Positions 55,252 to 64,000 of a stretch of 64,000 bases of DNA are shown piece by piece. This DNA comes from Erodium maritimum (taxonomy: Eukaryota > Streptophyta > Magnoliopsida > Geraniales > Geraniaceae): the NCBI GenBank assembly GCA_963921825.1, contig OY997593.1:45647111-45711110 (forward strand), written 5' to 3'. Made by a program: the position numbers and the translations under genes. The notes under the pieces are model-generated. The model worked only from the letters and a program-made list of their open reading frames with translations, made no database searches and had not been told where the DNA came from. Each line of letters opens with the position of its first letter. Position 1 is the first letter of the stretch.

Positions 55252-56061
55252 ACTCCAATACTTCACTGCCCTTAGTGGGTTTCATCAAAACAACAATTAC
55301 CCAAGAGATTTCCAACAAAAACAACCAAAACCCAATTGATTTCTACATAAATCAATCCCCTTCTTCTCTTAAACCATCATCTAACAACAAATACTCAAAA
55401 ACCTAATTAGTTCATGCAATTTCTAAGGAGACCCATAACTTGAAATGGATTGAAATGAGATTGTGAGAGCTTACTTACCTTTGGAATGATGAGATGATGA
55501 AGATGGTGAAGTTTTTGAGAAGATTTGGTGAAGAAAAGGCTTTAAAGGAGCTTCTTTTCTCTTGCTTCTTCTTCAAGCTTCAATGGAAGCTCTCCCTTTG
55601 CTCCTCCCTTGTAAGTTTCGGCCACACCTCAAAAAGTGAGCTGAAATGTGACCCAAAATAGGTCTTAAACCTAAGTGAGAAGTCCCTAAAATGCTCTTAT
55701 CCTCTCAAGACCAACTAGTGAGGGTCAAATGGGTCCTTTTGGCCCATTTTCTTCCCTTCCAAGCTAACATGGACAAGTGTCCATGTAGGGACCACCCCAC
55801 CTAATAAAATCCCAGCTCAATTAATTTAATTAGGCTTAGTATTTAATTAGGCTTAGTTTGATCGAAAGTTGACTTTTTTGCAAGACTCACCATTTGAAAG
55901 GAAACGACCCAACTAAGCTAACCGTAACGACGTATAAGCTTTTTGGGTCCCGGAAAGGTCCCGAATGACGCCCGAAGTCATCGGTTGACTTTTTCGGCCG
56001 GAAGTCAACTTTCGCCAGAATTTACCGGTTCGACCGGGATCGACCGGGGGCGGTTCTTACA
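55252..56061 (-). repeat. Reverse solo gypsy LTR, second part
   Basis: It continues from 45043 (...CAGTACCAAA | ACTCCAATACTT) and ends GACCGGGATCGACC...GGTTCTTACA, the reverse of the LTR start. It is followed by TSD AAAAT. The pyrimidine- and AT-rich sequence has no ORF of note. Confidence 0.85.
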
Positions 56062-56066
56062 AAAAT

Positions 56067-56640
56067 AATTATAAATCATAGTAAGACACATTACAAAGTA
56101 CTAGATCTAGTTTCTTGTTTAAACCATAACTCTTCTCCCGACATCCAAAAATCAATTATAATATTTCTAGACGCCATTGTTTTTCATTGGGAAAACTACA
56201 AATGACTACCCTTAAGTTTCCACGTTTAACTGATGGTTACCCTAAAGTTTAAAATTAACTGACACCTACCCTAGTCTTTCAACGTGTAACCAAAAGCCCC
56301 TTCCGTCCACTTTTCCGTCCATATTATGTTAACTTTTTTTGAAATACCCAAAATACCCTTAACTATTGCTCAGATTTACACCCCCTACCCATCTAACCCT
56401 AAACCTAATTTATTTTTAAATAAAAATTTATTTAACTTTTCTTAATTATAAATACATATTTTTAAAATTTTATATTTTAATTTAAAAGTATAAAATCATT
56501 AATTTATTATTATTCATTTTTAAAATTTTATTATTAATTTTTAATATAATTAATTTTTTTCTTTTTTCCTATAAAACTAATAATTTTCTTTACATTATTT
56601 TTTATAATTTCTTAAATTTATTTTGCAGAACCCAATCTCA
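56067..56640. other. AT-rich spacer with one half of a MITE-like terminus
   Basis: GGGAAAACTACAAATGACTACCC (56189-56211) followed by a C-rich, T-poor run resembles the ends of the Mutator-type MITEs at 39113 and 60503, but no matching inverted copy is seen nearby. The rest is A/T-rich, without genes. Confidence 0.4.
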
Positions 56641-57691
56641 AATTTGCAAATTGATGATCTCAATTTTGGCACCGTTTTCTCGTCTCTGAACATGTTCCAT
56701 GTTCAAATTCCGTCTGAATGAGTGGGACTTCCTTTGCGAGCACTTCGATTCCGAAGCCTTCCAGGTCTATAATAATGTTCGTGAATCAATTTTTATTTAT
56801 ATTTTTCTAATTATTCAATTATAATTAGTATGTTTGTTGTAAATATGATAGATCAAGTCGAAGCAGGCATCAGAGGCCAAGGTAAACGTGACGACCTTGC
56901 ATCGAGGCGGGTCCTGCTCGATAAAAGGCCACGCTCAGAAGATCAAGGCAAATCACCCCTCCAACCCGATGCCGCTCCTGGAAGCCTACAAGCTAGTCTT
57001 CATGTCAAATGACAGGAAGAAGGCCAACTGCGAAAAAAAGGTAAATGAAACAAACTTTTATACAAATATTGTTTCTTATATTTAATTAGGCTTTATTTTC
57101 TATGATTTGTCTAACTCTTTGTTTGTTCCTGCACAAAAAAAGATCATGGCTGCAATCCTGGAAGTTTGACGATCGGTCGGCATCTTTACCCCCGTCCCTG
57201 TTCTGGTTCAGGCTGAGGCACTAGCTGCCAAGATGAACAAAGAGAGGAAAGGCAGCCAACAACTTGGATGTGGGAAAAGAGTCGTCCTCCCAACGCGAAA
57301 GTCGATGGTAGCTTCCTCCTCAACCAACGCTACTTCCATCTAAGTCTCTCAGCAAATAGAAGATAGAGTGCATGCGGAAGTCGATGCGAGAGTGAAGGAG
57401 GAGGTGGCGAACCAACTCGCCAAAGCTCAAGAGGAGATGACGAACCGTATCAAGGAAGAGAGGGCCAGGAACCAAGAGCAGATGAGGATAGAGCGGGAGT
57501 AGATGGCAGCGAGGAACACGGAGATGGAGGCGTCCATATTAAAGCGGGTAAACGACTATATAAGCCGCTTGCCAGGAGCTATCTCAGCGGCACCACAAAC
57601 TGTACTTGAAGATGTCCCGGGTATGGACAACTCGGGCAAGGACGGTTTAGGTAAGGATGGCTCGGGTGGATCCAGATTTAGGTTAGGATGA
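56640..57691 (+). pseudogene. CACTA (En/Spm) accessory transposase remnant, Transposase_24-like
   Basis: Broken coding pieces in sequence: EWDFLCEHFDSEAFQ (56720-56765, one frame), SKQASEAKVNVTTLHRGGSC and LEAYKLVFMSN (56850-57010), then VDARVKEEVANQLAKAQEEM, TNRIKEERARNQEQMRIERE, a TAG at about 57500, and MAARNTEMEASILKRVNDYI to a stop at 57689. The R-S-K-x-x-S...HxGGS pattern and the C-terminal coiled coil are typical of the plant Ptta/En/Spm accessory protein. Two stretches between pieces look like introns (GTATG...AG around 56770-56850 and 57045-57145). Confidence 0.6.
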
Positions 57692-57834
57692 ACATTTGTA
57701 ACATATATATATTTTGGACTACTATGTGTATATATATCTACTGTTGGTATTTGGGTGCACGTTTAATTTTTTGCAGGTTTTGCATGTATGGGTGCATGTT
57801 TTATTAATTTTTTTTTTAATTATGCATTTAACTT

Positions 57835-58025
57835 CTGCGACGTCATGGTAGGTGAAGTAGAAGATAAAGTACCTCTTCGACGTCGGTTATGGCGTGGCAG
57901 ATGTATTGTGCTTTTGCGATGTTATACTTGACGTCGCAGATGTATATTACTTCTATGACGTCGTATATAGAGTCGTAGAAGTACTTTATCTTCTACGACG
58001 CCATTTATGGCGCCACGGATACTAC
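57835..58025. repeat. CACTA-like subterminal repeats
   Basis: CGACGTC-containing units in both orientations: TCTGCGACGTCATGG, CTTCGACGTCGGTTATGGCG, TGACGTCGCAGATG, CTATGACGTCGTATA, GAGTCGTAGAAGTA and TTCTACGACGCC. Dense short repeats in both orientations near the end are the typical subterminal region of CACTA elements. A clear CACTA/TAGTG terminus is not seen. Confidence 0.55.
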
Positions 58026-58489
58026 ACTACTTATGATTCAAAATCTTAAATGCAATACCTAAATTATTGGTCACGCGATTCTGTTAGTAAAAACTAATAA
58101 CAAGACATAAATTCAAAATTGAATAAACCTTCTAAATTTGAATTAGTTTACCTATATGAGATGAAAGATTAATTTACCCTTATTTATTTAATTCTTGTTA
58201 AGATATTTCTTGAATAAACCATCATTATTCTTTAATATTCATTTAAATAATTTTATTAATTCTTTCTAAAATTTTAGTAATTTCTAGAAAATAGTTTTCT
58301 TTTATTTTTTATAAAATTAAAACTAAATTCAAAATTAAATTAATGCTATTCTTCTTGATTACTTTTTATTCTTATTTTTTTCATAGATTTTTTTCACAAA
58401 ATTAAAACTATAATAAAATTAAAATCATTTTCATTAATCTTATTTAATATTATTCATAAGATTTAAACTAAAATCAAAATCATTTTACT

Positions 58490-59047
58490 AATTACTTTCA
58501 TTAGTTCATTAACCAGAACAAATAGAGCCGACGGAAACACTGCCTACTTTGCCGTTTCCTGTGGTAGAAACCACCAGCATCTTCCCCTTCCGCCACCAAC
58601 CACCACCACCATTTGCTTTGTCAACAACAACCACTAACACACAAAAAATTACAATTTCAATCCCGAACCCCTGAATTTGTCCCGTAATTTTCGAACCCCA
58701 AATCTGCAAGCAAGTGAATCTCTCTTTCAAAAGGACTAGAACTGCAATCAATGTTGAAATCGAAGCTCACCTGTAATCAAACCCTAAAATGGTGAAGCAC
58801 TCTTCCATGACCATCTCAAAATGAAGGCCTACCACTACACTCTGATTTTCTATGTGGTTCTTCTTTGATGACCAACAGATCTACAACGGTTGGCTCAAAA
58901 ACAGAGGACGACGAAGAGTAATCACATCGTCGTGAGCTCGGAGGAGACTCACGATGAAACCCTCTTTGAGTTTCGAGCTCTAGGTCGCCGTGCTAACTCC
59001 AGATCTGAGACGAACGAAGCTGGAAACAAACATAGACGAAGATCTAG
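58490..59047. other. Unrecognised gene-like island inside the inverted-repeat element
   Basis: Less AT-rich than its surroundings, with CCACCACCACCATTTGC, GAACCCCAAATCTGCAAGC and the + frame from 58890 (MAQKQRTTKSNHIVVSSEET). It looks like a 5'-UTR or exon fragment but I recognise no family. It could be a captured host fragment. Confidence 0.3.
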
Positions 59048-59062
59048 ACAACAAAGGGTATT

Positions 59063-60457
59063 TTTTTTTGATAAGCGAAAATTTATTAAACCTTTGCTTT
59101 TCTGAGTCAGGAAAACAAGGCAGGAGATCAACCTCAGAAAGGGATCGTCCCAAGACTAACACAGCTCAACAGAGCAACAAGGCAACAAGCCAGAACCAAA
59201 AACAAAAAGAAAACAGTAGGGACGCAACCCACAAATAAACCACAAAAGACAGAAAAAGTTCGAGACTACCCTCGTACCACTTCATAAGTCTTGAAAATAA
59301 CTTTATTCGCGAACCACGTCACCTAAACCTGAGCTACCACTGAACGGACCAAACGATCCCGATTCCTGCAACAGAACCATCGAGACCACTTTCGGCTCGT
59401 ACTGCTTCAAAATGAAACGACCTCGATACTTGATCATCGAGACCTCCTCCATCGGTCCCAATTACTAACAGAGCCTCATCCAACACCGGACATGAACTAC
59501 TCGGAACTTCCAATAAAACAACCGACCTCCCACAAATTAAGGAGTGCAAAATACCATTGAAACGGTCTCGATTCCTGATACAAAACAATCGAACCCTTCC
59601 AAAGAACTCACCCAATTTGCTTGAGTCGTTGAGTAACCCACGAAACGAGTTGGATGAGAACGAAACCGGTACCCTCCACCAAAATCCCTGAGCCACCAAA
59701 AAACCATCCCATACAGACCTACAACAACGGACGGTGTGCTGATGGTGGTCCAAGCCCGACCTGACTCTAACCAAACCCAGGCAAAGCAAACCCAGGCCGG
59801 CACAAAGTAGGCCAGAACAGTGAAACCGGAACAGAGCAGGCCGAAATAGTGAGGTCGTAGCAGAGCATGCCGGAACAATGAGGCCGAAACTGTAGCAACC
59901 AAAAAAAACGCCAGGCAAGCGACAGATCGCCGGCGACCCTCCCCGCCACAGGCAAAACCGCTCAGATCTCCGACTACAGAGACCCGAGCTTGCAGAGGAG
60001 ACAGCGACCCGAGCTTGCAGAGGAGTTAGCGATGCGAGCAAGCAGATTACGTCAGCGACCCGAGCACACCAACAAAATTATCGCCGACCATACTTGGCCG
60101 TCACAAATCCCAGATCTGAGCAGGGACGAGTCAAGAGCTCGAGCTCCAAAGGACTCACCAAGGATGAGCGGCCAAAAGAACAGGCACCGGAGCAACAAAA
60201 CAGTCCCGATCTGAGGGAGGAACCGGTGACGTCCCTTGGAGGCGCGGCGGCGGACGGCGACGGGAAGGAACGGAGAAAAGGAAAAAGAGGAGAAAAGGGG
60301 AAGGGGTAGAAAAAACAGAGGAGAGGGCCTTCGCCGGCAACGATGCAGGCCGCAGCCCACAACCGTCACCGGCGAGGAAAAGGAAGCAGGGGTGGCGACT
60401 TTAGGCTTGAAGAAGAAATGGTTTTGCTCTAACAGTCGTTTGTATATTGAGAGCTTT
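59063..60457 (-). mobile_element. Reverse LINE-like insertion (1395 bp, 15-bp TSD)
   Basis: The 15-bp TSD ACAACAAAGGGTATT occurs at 59048-59062 and 60458-60472. On the minus strand it ends AGCAAAGGTTTAATAAATTT, CGCTTATC and poly(A), a plant LINE tail. The 5' portion (60050-60450) is GC/CT-rich like L1 5' UTRs (GCCGGTGACGG, CTTTTCTCC runs). The minus ORF 59334-60041 (235 codons) has no RRM, endonuclease or RT motif. The copy therefore lacks both usual ORFs and must have been mobilised in trans. Confidence 0.75.
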
Positions 60458-60502
60458 ACAACAAAGGGTATTGAAAGGTCGTGCCTTGATCAATTATTAT
60501 TA

Positions 60503-61568
60503 GGGTTAACTTCAAAAAGCAACATAAAACTATACGCGTTTATCACCTACATACCCCACTTCTATTTTTATTTCAGATGACACCCCAAACTATACATTTT
60601 TTATCACAGTTTGGTTTTCTGTCAGTTAGTCTATTAGTTTTTTTTTCCAGAAATGATGAAAATACCCCTACCCTTATAAACCTTAATATCAACCATGACT
60701 TTCACAAAATTACGAAAATGCCATTACACATAAAATAAGAAAATTAAGAAATCAAAATTAATTTTTATTTATTTTCAGAAAATAAGAATAAATAATTATT
60801 TATTATTTATTTTCAGAAATAACAAAAAATATTTATTTTATTATTTATTTAAAAAAAAATAAGGAAATAAGAAAAAATATATTTCACCTAAAAAATACTT
60901 TTTTTGTCTATTTTCCACAAATTATTTTCATTTATTTTCAGAAAATAAGAAAATGAAAAAATTAATTATTTTTATTTATTTTCAGAAAATTAGAAATATT
61001 TATTTTTTTAATTTCTGAAGATAAAAAAAAATATTTTTTTATGGAAAACAAACAAAAAAAAAATTTAGGTGAAAATTTATTTTTTCTTATCTTCTGAAAA
61101 TAAATAAAAAATAATTATTTTTTTTCTTCTTATTTTCTTGTTTTCTAAAAATAAATAAATAATAATAATTATTTATTATTTCTGAAAATAAATAAAAAAT
61201 AATTATTTTTTCTCATTTTCTGAAATTAAATAAAAATAATTATTTTTTTATTATTTTCTGAAAATAAATAAAAAAAATAATTATTTTTTCTTATTTTCTG
61301 AAAATAAATAAAAATTAGTTTTGATTTCTTATTTTTCTTATTTTATGTGTAATGCATTTTCGTAATTATGTGAAAGTCATGGTTGATATTAGGGTTTATA
61401 AGGGTAGGGGTATTTTTGTCATTTCTGAAAAAACTAACAGAAAAACTGACAGAAAACCAAACGGTGATAAAAAAATGTGTAGTTTGGGGTGATATCTGAA
61501 ATAAAAATAGAAGTGGGTATGTAGGTGATAAACGTGTATAGTTTTATGCGGTTTTTTTAAGTTATCCC
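60503..61568. mobile_element. Palindromic MITE (1066 bp, 9-bp TSD)
   Basis: Arms of about 265 bp (60503-60768 and 61303-61568) are inverted copies starting GGG(T/A)TAACTT(C/A)AAAAA. They include ACATAAAACTATAC, GACAGAAAACCAAAC and TCATGGTTGATATTA. The centre is made of TTTATTTATTTTCAGAAAAT and its complement, also self-pairing. The TSD TTATTATTA occurs at 60494-60502 and 61569-61577. A 9-bp TSD fits a Mutator-like origin. No ORF. Confidence 0.85.

Positions 61569-61643
<75 letters not shown>
61569..61643. repeat. (TTA)n microsatellite, about 25 units
   Basis: An uninterrupted run of TTA begins with the right-hand copy of the MITE's TSD. The left flank has only three units. Confidence 0.95.
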
Positions 61644-61644
<1 letters not shown>

Positions 61645-61666
61645 CTTTATTATATAACTCTTTTAT

Positions 61667-62248
61667 TTTTTTAAGCGAATGGAGAAAGATCTGGACCACT
61701 CGGTTAGGGGCTCGGGTGATCCACCTTCGGAGTTTGATTTCCAAGGAAGTCCGTGGAAGGAAGCCTTGCAAAAACCGATATCGGTGGCTGTGCCAAAAAA
61801 ACGTGGTCGCCCAAAGAAGGGCCTGGAGAAGGTGATCGCACAACCAGTGGTAGTGTATCAGACGAGAGCCAGGACTTCTGCAGATAAAGGGGATAACAAG
61901 GGTCGTTTCTTGGTGAACGTAGCCAAAATTGATAGCTCGGGCAACTGGAGCTACATCACGAAGGTCGGTAGGAAAGATGTTGATCTCTACTCCTTAGCTT
62001 CCGAGGGAAAGAAGGACAGGGATCTTTTGGAACCGACTTCTGACCAAGTTCTGTCCCCTGTTCCGGTATCTAACTGGTTTACTTGTTTGAACCCGAACAG
62101 GAATTAGGCAAATGTTTTGTTCTGTTCTGGTTCTGTTTTTGCTCTGTGTAGCTGTACTGGTTAAAGGAAAAGACCTCTTCAGATCTTTTCTTTCTTTGTT
62201 CTATATTTTTTAGAACATTTGCTCAATAAATCTTTAGCTTATAAAAAA
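61667..62248 (+). mobile_element. 5'-truncated ORF1-only LINE copy
   Basis: It lies between an 11-bp TSD AACTCTTTTAT (61656-61666 and 62249-62259, partly inside poly(A)). It ends GCTCAATAAATCTTTAGCTTAT and poly(A). It matches the 3' part of the element at 40682 and, like it, passes from the ORF1 stop straight to the 3' UTR. 5' truncation is usual for LINEs. Confidence 0.8.
61679..62107 (+). pseudogene. LINE ORF1 C-terminal fragment (AT-hook), 142 codons open
   Basis: The reading frame holds PKKRGRPKKGLEK (AT-hook), VVVYQTRARTSADKGD, GNWSYITKVGRKDV and the end NWFTCLNPNRN. It parallels residues about 465-597 of the ORF at 40782 (RKRGRPKKG, VVFYQTRARTS, NRFLCFNPDRK). The RRM part is absent through truncation; the ATG at 61679 is internal to the original protein. 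Confidence 0.8.
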
Positions 62249-62500
62249 AACTCTTTTATCTATTTTTTATTCTCATATAATTATTTTTAAATTTATTTAT
62301 TATAAAACGAGGGTATAAAGGTAATTTCCCCAATTAAAATCAAAAGGTTGATATGTTTAAGGGAAAAATTATCATTTCACTCTTCATTAAATGAAACATG
62401 CGGTCACATGGCTAACAGAATAAAATATTCCGTCTATTTTTACTATCAGAATCGCGTGACCAATAATATAGGTATAACATTTGTGATTTTGAAACCACAA

Positions 62501-63021
62501 ATGGTGAATTTGGTGTAGAGGCCAATTTAGGGAACATGAATCATCCACAGAACCCGGATCCCGTTAGCATTGACATTGCGGTAGAGGTGTGGGTGCTATC
62601 CATCGGGGTCGGATTGACATATTGGGTCAAGCATTGACCATCTCCTGGCTCGATATTGGTATTCCCGCCGTTACTTGTATATAGAATCATAAATCGAAAT
62701 GGAGAAACGGGAGAGGAGGAGGAGAGCGTACCACCGAAACGACAGGGCGCTGACGAGGAGAAAAGAACCTCGACAACCATTCAATTGTAGACAAGACCAG
62801 ACACTTGTTCAGGAGAGACGCCATCAATAGTGTGGAGAACAGACGGCGAAAGAACAAGCACGATGAAACCCTAGGAAAGCTCATCCCTTTAGACGAGGAC
62901 AACTTGAGAAAATACTCCAACTGGGTCATCTTAATTGCCTCACAACATGTTTGCAGCTGGATTGATTTATAATTAAATAAAAGTCTTGAGGAATCACGGC
63001 ACAAACCTGATCAGTTGCTTG
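62501..63021. other. Unrecognised region, weakly coding-like
   Basis: A + frame around 62763-62970 reads NHSIVDKTRHLFRRDAINSV, ENRRRKNKHDETLGKLIPLD and NLRKYSNWVILIASQHV. It has stops upstream and I do not recognise it. The minus-strand ORF 62687-63004 has no motif. Confidence 0.3.
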
Positions 63022-63024
63022 TAA

Positions 63025-64000
63025 GAGCATCTGTATCAAGGGGAGCAGGAGGCAAAACCCTCTGCTGACTGAGATGAATTGTGCTCCTGCCCCTCTAAAA
63101 TTGAGAGTGTTCCACATCAAGAGGAGTAGGTATGGGGATCATACTCCTCTTGAAGTGCTGATTGGATAATTAATTATTCTTTTAATGAATTTGTTAACTT
63201 CATATTTAATTAACAAAATAATAAATAAAATATATAAAATTAATTAATAAATACATAAATTAAAAAAAATGCAAAACTAATTAATAAACTTGAAATTTCA
63301 TTAATCCCCAAATATTACGATAATACATTCATTAAAAATAATACTAAATAAAATACATAAATTTATTTTATAATAGCTTCAATTTGTCTCTGAAACTTCT
63401 CAACTTGTGCGAAATATACATACAACATTTTCGCGTGATTCACTTGTTGTTTCTCGGTCAACTCATCCGTGTCCACGCGTTGGAGCTCTTTAATTTCCTG
63501 CATATATTTATCGACTTTGGCATCTAGAGTGACGGTAAGCTTCGCTTTCTCACACCTTGTATTGTCTATCTGGGCGATGGCCACTGCTCTATCTGAGAGA
63601 GCTTTCCCCTTCCTCTTCGCGGCCTTGTTGCCAATTGGGCGTTGTTGTTCATGCGGAGTGGCAATTGTGGAACTCCTGCCAATTGGGGAACTTGGGCCTT
63701 CGGATGGTTGATCGTCTGCACCGAGATGTGTAACATTTTCATCGTCGGTGGGAAGTGAGCTAGGTGAGGTTGTGCTGTAACTGCCAGACTCGTTCAAGCA
63801 TCGTCGTACAAACCCCCAAGGCCTTCCTCTGCCTAGAACTTCTCATCGTGTTCCAACGACTGGATCCAATGGTGGAGCTTGAAAATCTTCGGCTCGTTTT
63901 TTCCTATGGTGTGAATTCGATAGAGTTCCATGACCCGCTCCCTGTACCTTTTTTCGTTCCAGCCGATACGATTTTCGACCTTCTCCTTCATCAGTAGTGT
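63025..64000 (-). mobile_element. PIF/Harbinger element fragment (one end, ORF1)
   Basis: A likely terminus GAGCATCTGTATCAAGGGGA follows TAA at 63022-63024, the usual 3-bp TSD class. After an AT-rich stretch (63180-63360) comes a minus-strand ORF of the Harbinger accessory type. The element continues beyond the window, so the other end and the DDE transposase are not seen. Confidence 0.5.
63363..63990 (-). pseudogene. PIF/Harbinger ORF1 (NAM-associated C-terminal domain), frame-shifted
   Basis: The main frame (63363-63797) reads RPIGNKAAKRKGKALSDRA, then a charged helix (LQRVDTDELTEKQQVNHAKM) to IEAIIK. The RP-x-G-x-KAAKRK-x-K motif before a coiled coil is typical of the SANT/NAM-associated accessory protein of plant PIF/Harbinger transposons, which helps the transposase bind DNA. 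The frame has no ATG near its 5' end. The preceding piece, FKLHHWIQSLEHDEKF (63800-63900), is in another frame and ends in a stop, so a frameshift separates them. Confidence 0.65.

Larger units (their letters stand above)
58035..62500. mobile_element. Inverted-repeat DNA transposon, heavily inserted
   Basis: The left repeat at 58035-58094 (GATTCAAAATCTTAAATGCA, CCTAAATTATTGGTCACGCG, ATTCTGTTAGTAAAAA) is matched in reverse at 62437-62495 (TTTTTACTATCAGAATCGCG, TGACCAATAATATAGGTATA, CATTTGTGATTTTGAAAC). About 58 positions pair with a handful of mismatches. Without the LINE insertions, MITE and microsatellite the element would be about 1.3 kb. No TSD was found and the true end may extend to about 62535 on the right. 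The family (Mutator-like?) is uncertain. Confidence 0.6.

Noticed and set aside
59334-60041. 235-codon minus-strand ORF as a host gene
   Set aside because: It lies inside the LINE-like insertion bounded by a TSD and poly(A), shows no domain, and is rich in Cys/Ser/Phe as expected from GC-rich UTR sequence.
61562-61843. Minus-strand ORF with a poly-Asn tract
   Set aside because: The Asn run is the (TTA)n microsatellite read in reverse; the rest is antisense to the LINE ORF1.

Overview
The window is plant nuclear DNA, most likely from a eudicot, and comes from a repeat-dense, heterochromatin-like part of a chromosome. The evidence is Ty3/gypsy and Ty1/copia LTR retrotransposons with TG...CA ends, 5-bp target-site duplications (TSDs) and initiator-tRNA-Met primer-binding sites, plus L1-type LINE derivatives with an RRM-bearing ORF1, Mutator-like MITEs, CACTA remnants and a PIF/Harbinger fragment. 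I find no intact host gene, rRNA, tRNA or CRISPR array. Almost every coding stretch is transposon-derived and broken by stops or frameshifts. The species cannot be fixed from the sequence.

Layout. 1-3129 is the 3' end of a gypsy chromovirus (chromodomain tail, polypurine tract, 2.9-kb LTR) inserted in the RNase H end of an older copia element (3130 to about 5200). 5205-28914 is a set of nested insertions. A reverse-oriented solo gypsy LTR (5210-6595 and 26906-28909, TSD ccaac) was split by copia A (6596-26905, + strand). Copia A was split by a close relative, copia B (11301-19758, - strand, two 1688-bp LTRs). A second solo gypsy LTR (23395-26805, TSD cattc) then landed in the 3' LTR of A. 29123-31897 is a third gypsy LTR, cut off just before a conserved hairpin.

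33555-37620 is the most interesting object: an LTR retrotransposon (451-bp 5' LTR, tRNA-Met primer site, polypurine tract, partial 3' LTR) with no recognisable pol. Its interior carries intron-free pieces of two host genes for WD40 subunits of the small-subunit processome, PWP2/UTP1 followed by a UTP5/WDR43-like piece, after a coiled-coil, gag-like N-terminus and about 1.5 kb of unidentified coding-like sequence. 37843-38800 is a foldback repeat built on a GATTCTGGATATACA motif, and 39113-39599 is a Mutator-type MITE with a perfect 9-bp TSD.

40682-42747 is a LINE-derived element with an RRM plus AT-hook ORF1, no ORF2, a poly(A) tail and a 13-bp TSD. A 5'-truncated relative lies at 61667-62248 and a third LINE-like insertion, reversed, at 59063-60457 (15-bp TSD). 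43351-56066 is another reverse solo LTR (TSD aaaat) split by a complete but defective gypsy element (45044-55246, TSD ccaaa). 56640-58025 holds CACTA (En/Spm) remnants. 58035-62500 is an inverted-repeat DNA transposon loaded with later insertions, including a 1066-bp palindromic MITE beside an expanded TTA microsatellite. The right edge holds a PIF/Harbinger ORF1 fragment.

How it fits together. The elements form a time series: nesting order, TSDs and LTR similarity give relative ages. Several families (copia A/B, the ORF1-only LINEs, the gene-carrying LTR element) look non-autonomous and would depend on enzymes supplied by relatives elsewhere in the genome. Coordinates of termini were read directly from the sequence. 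Family names come from recognising protein motifs and have not been checked against a database.
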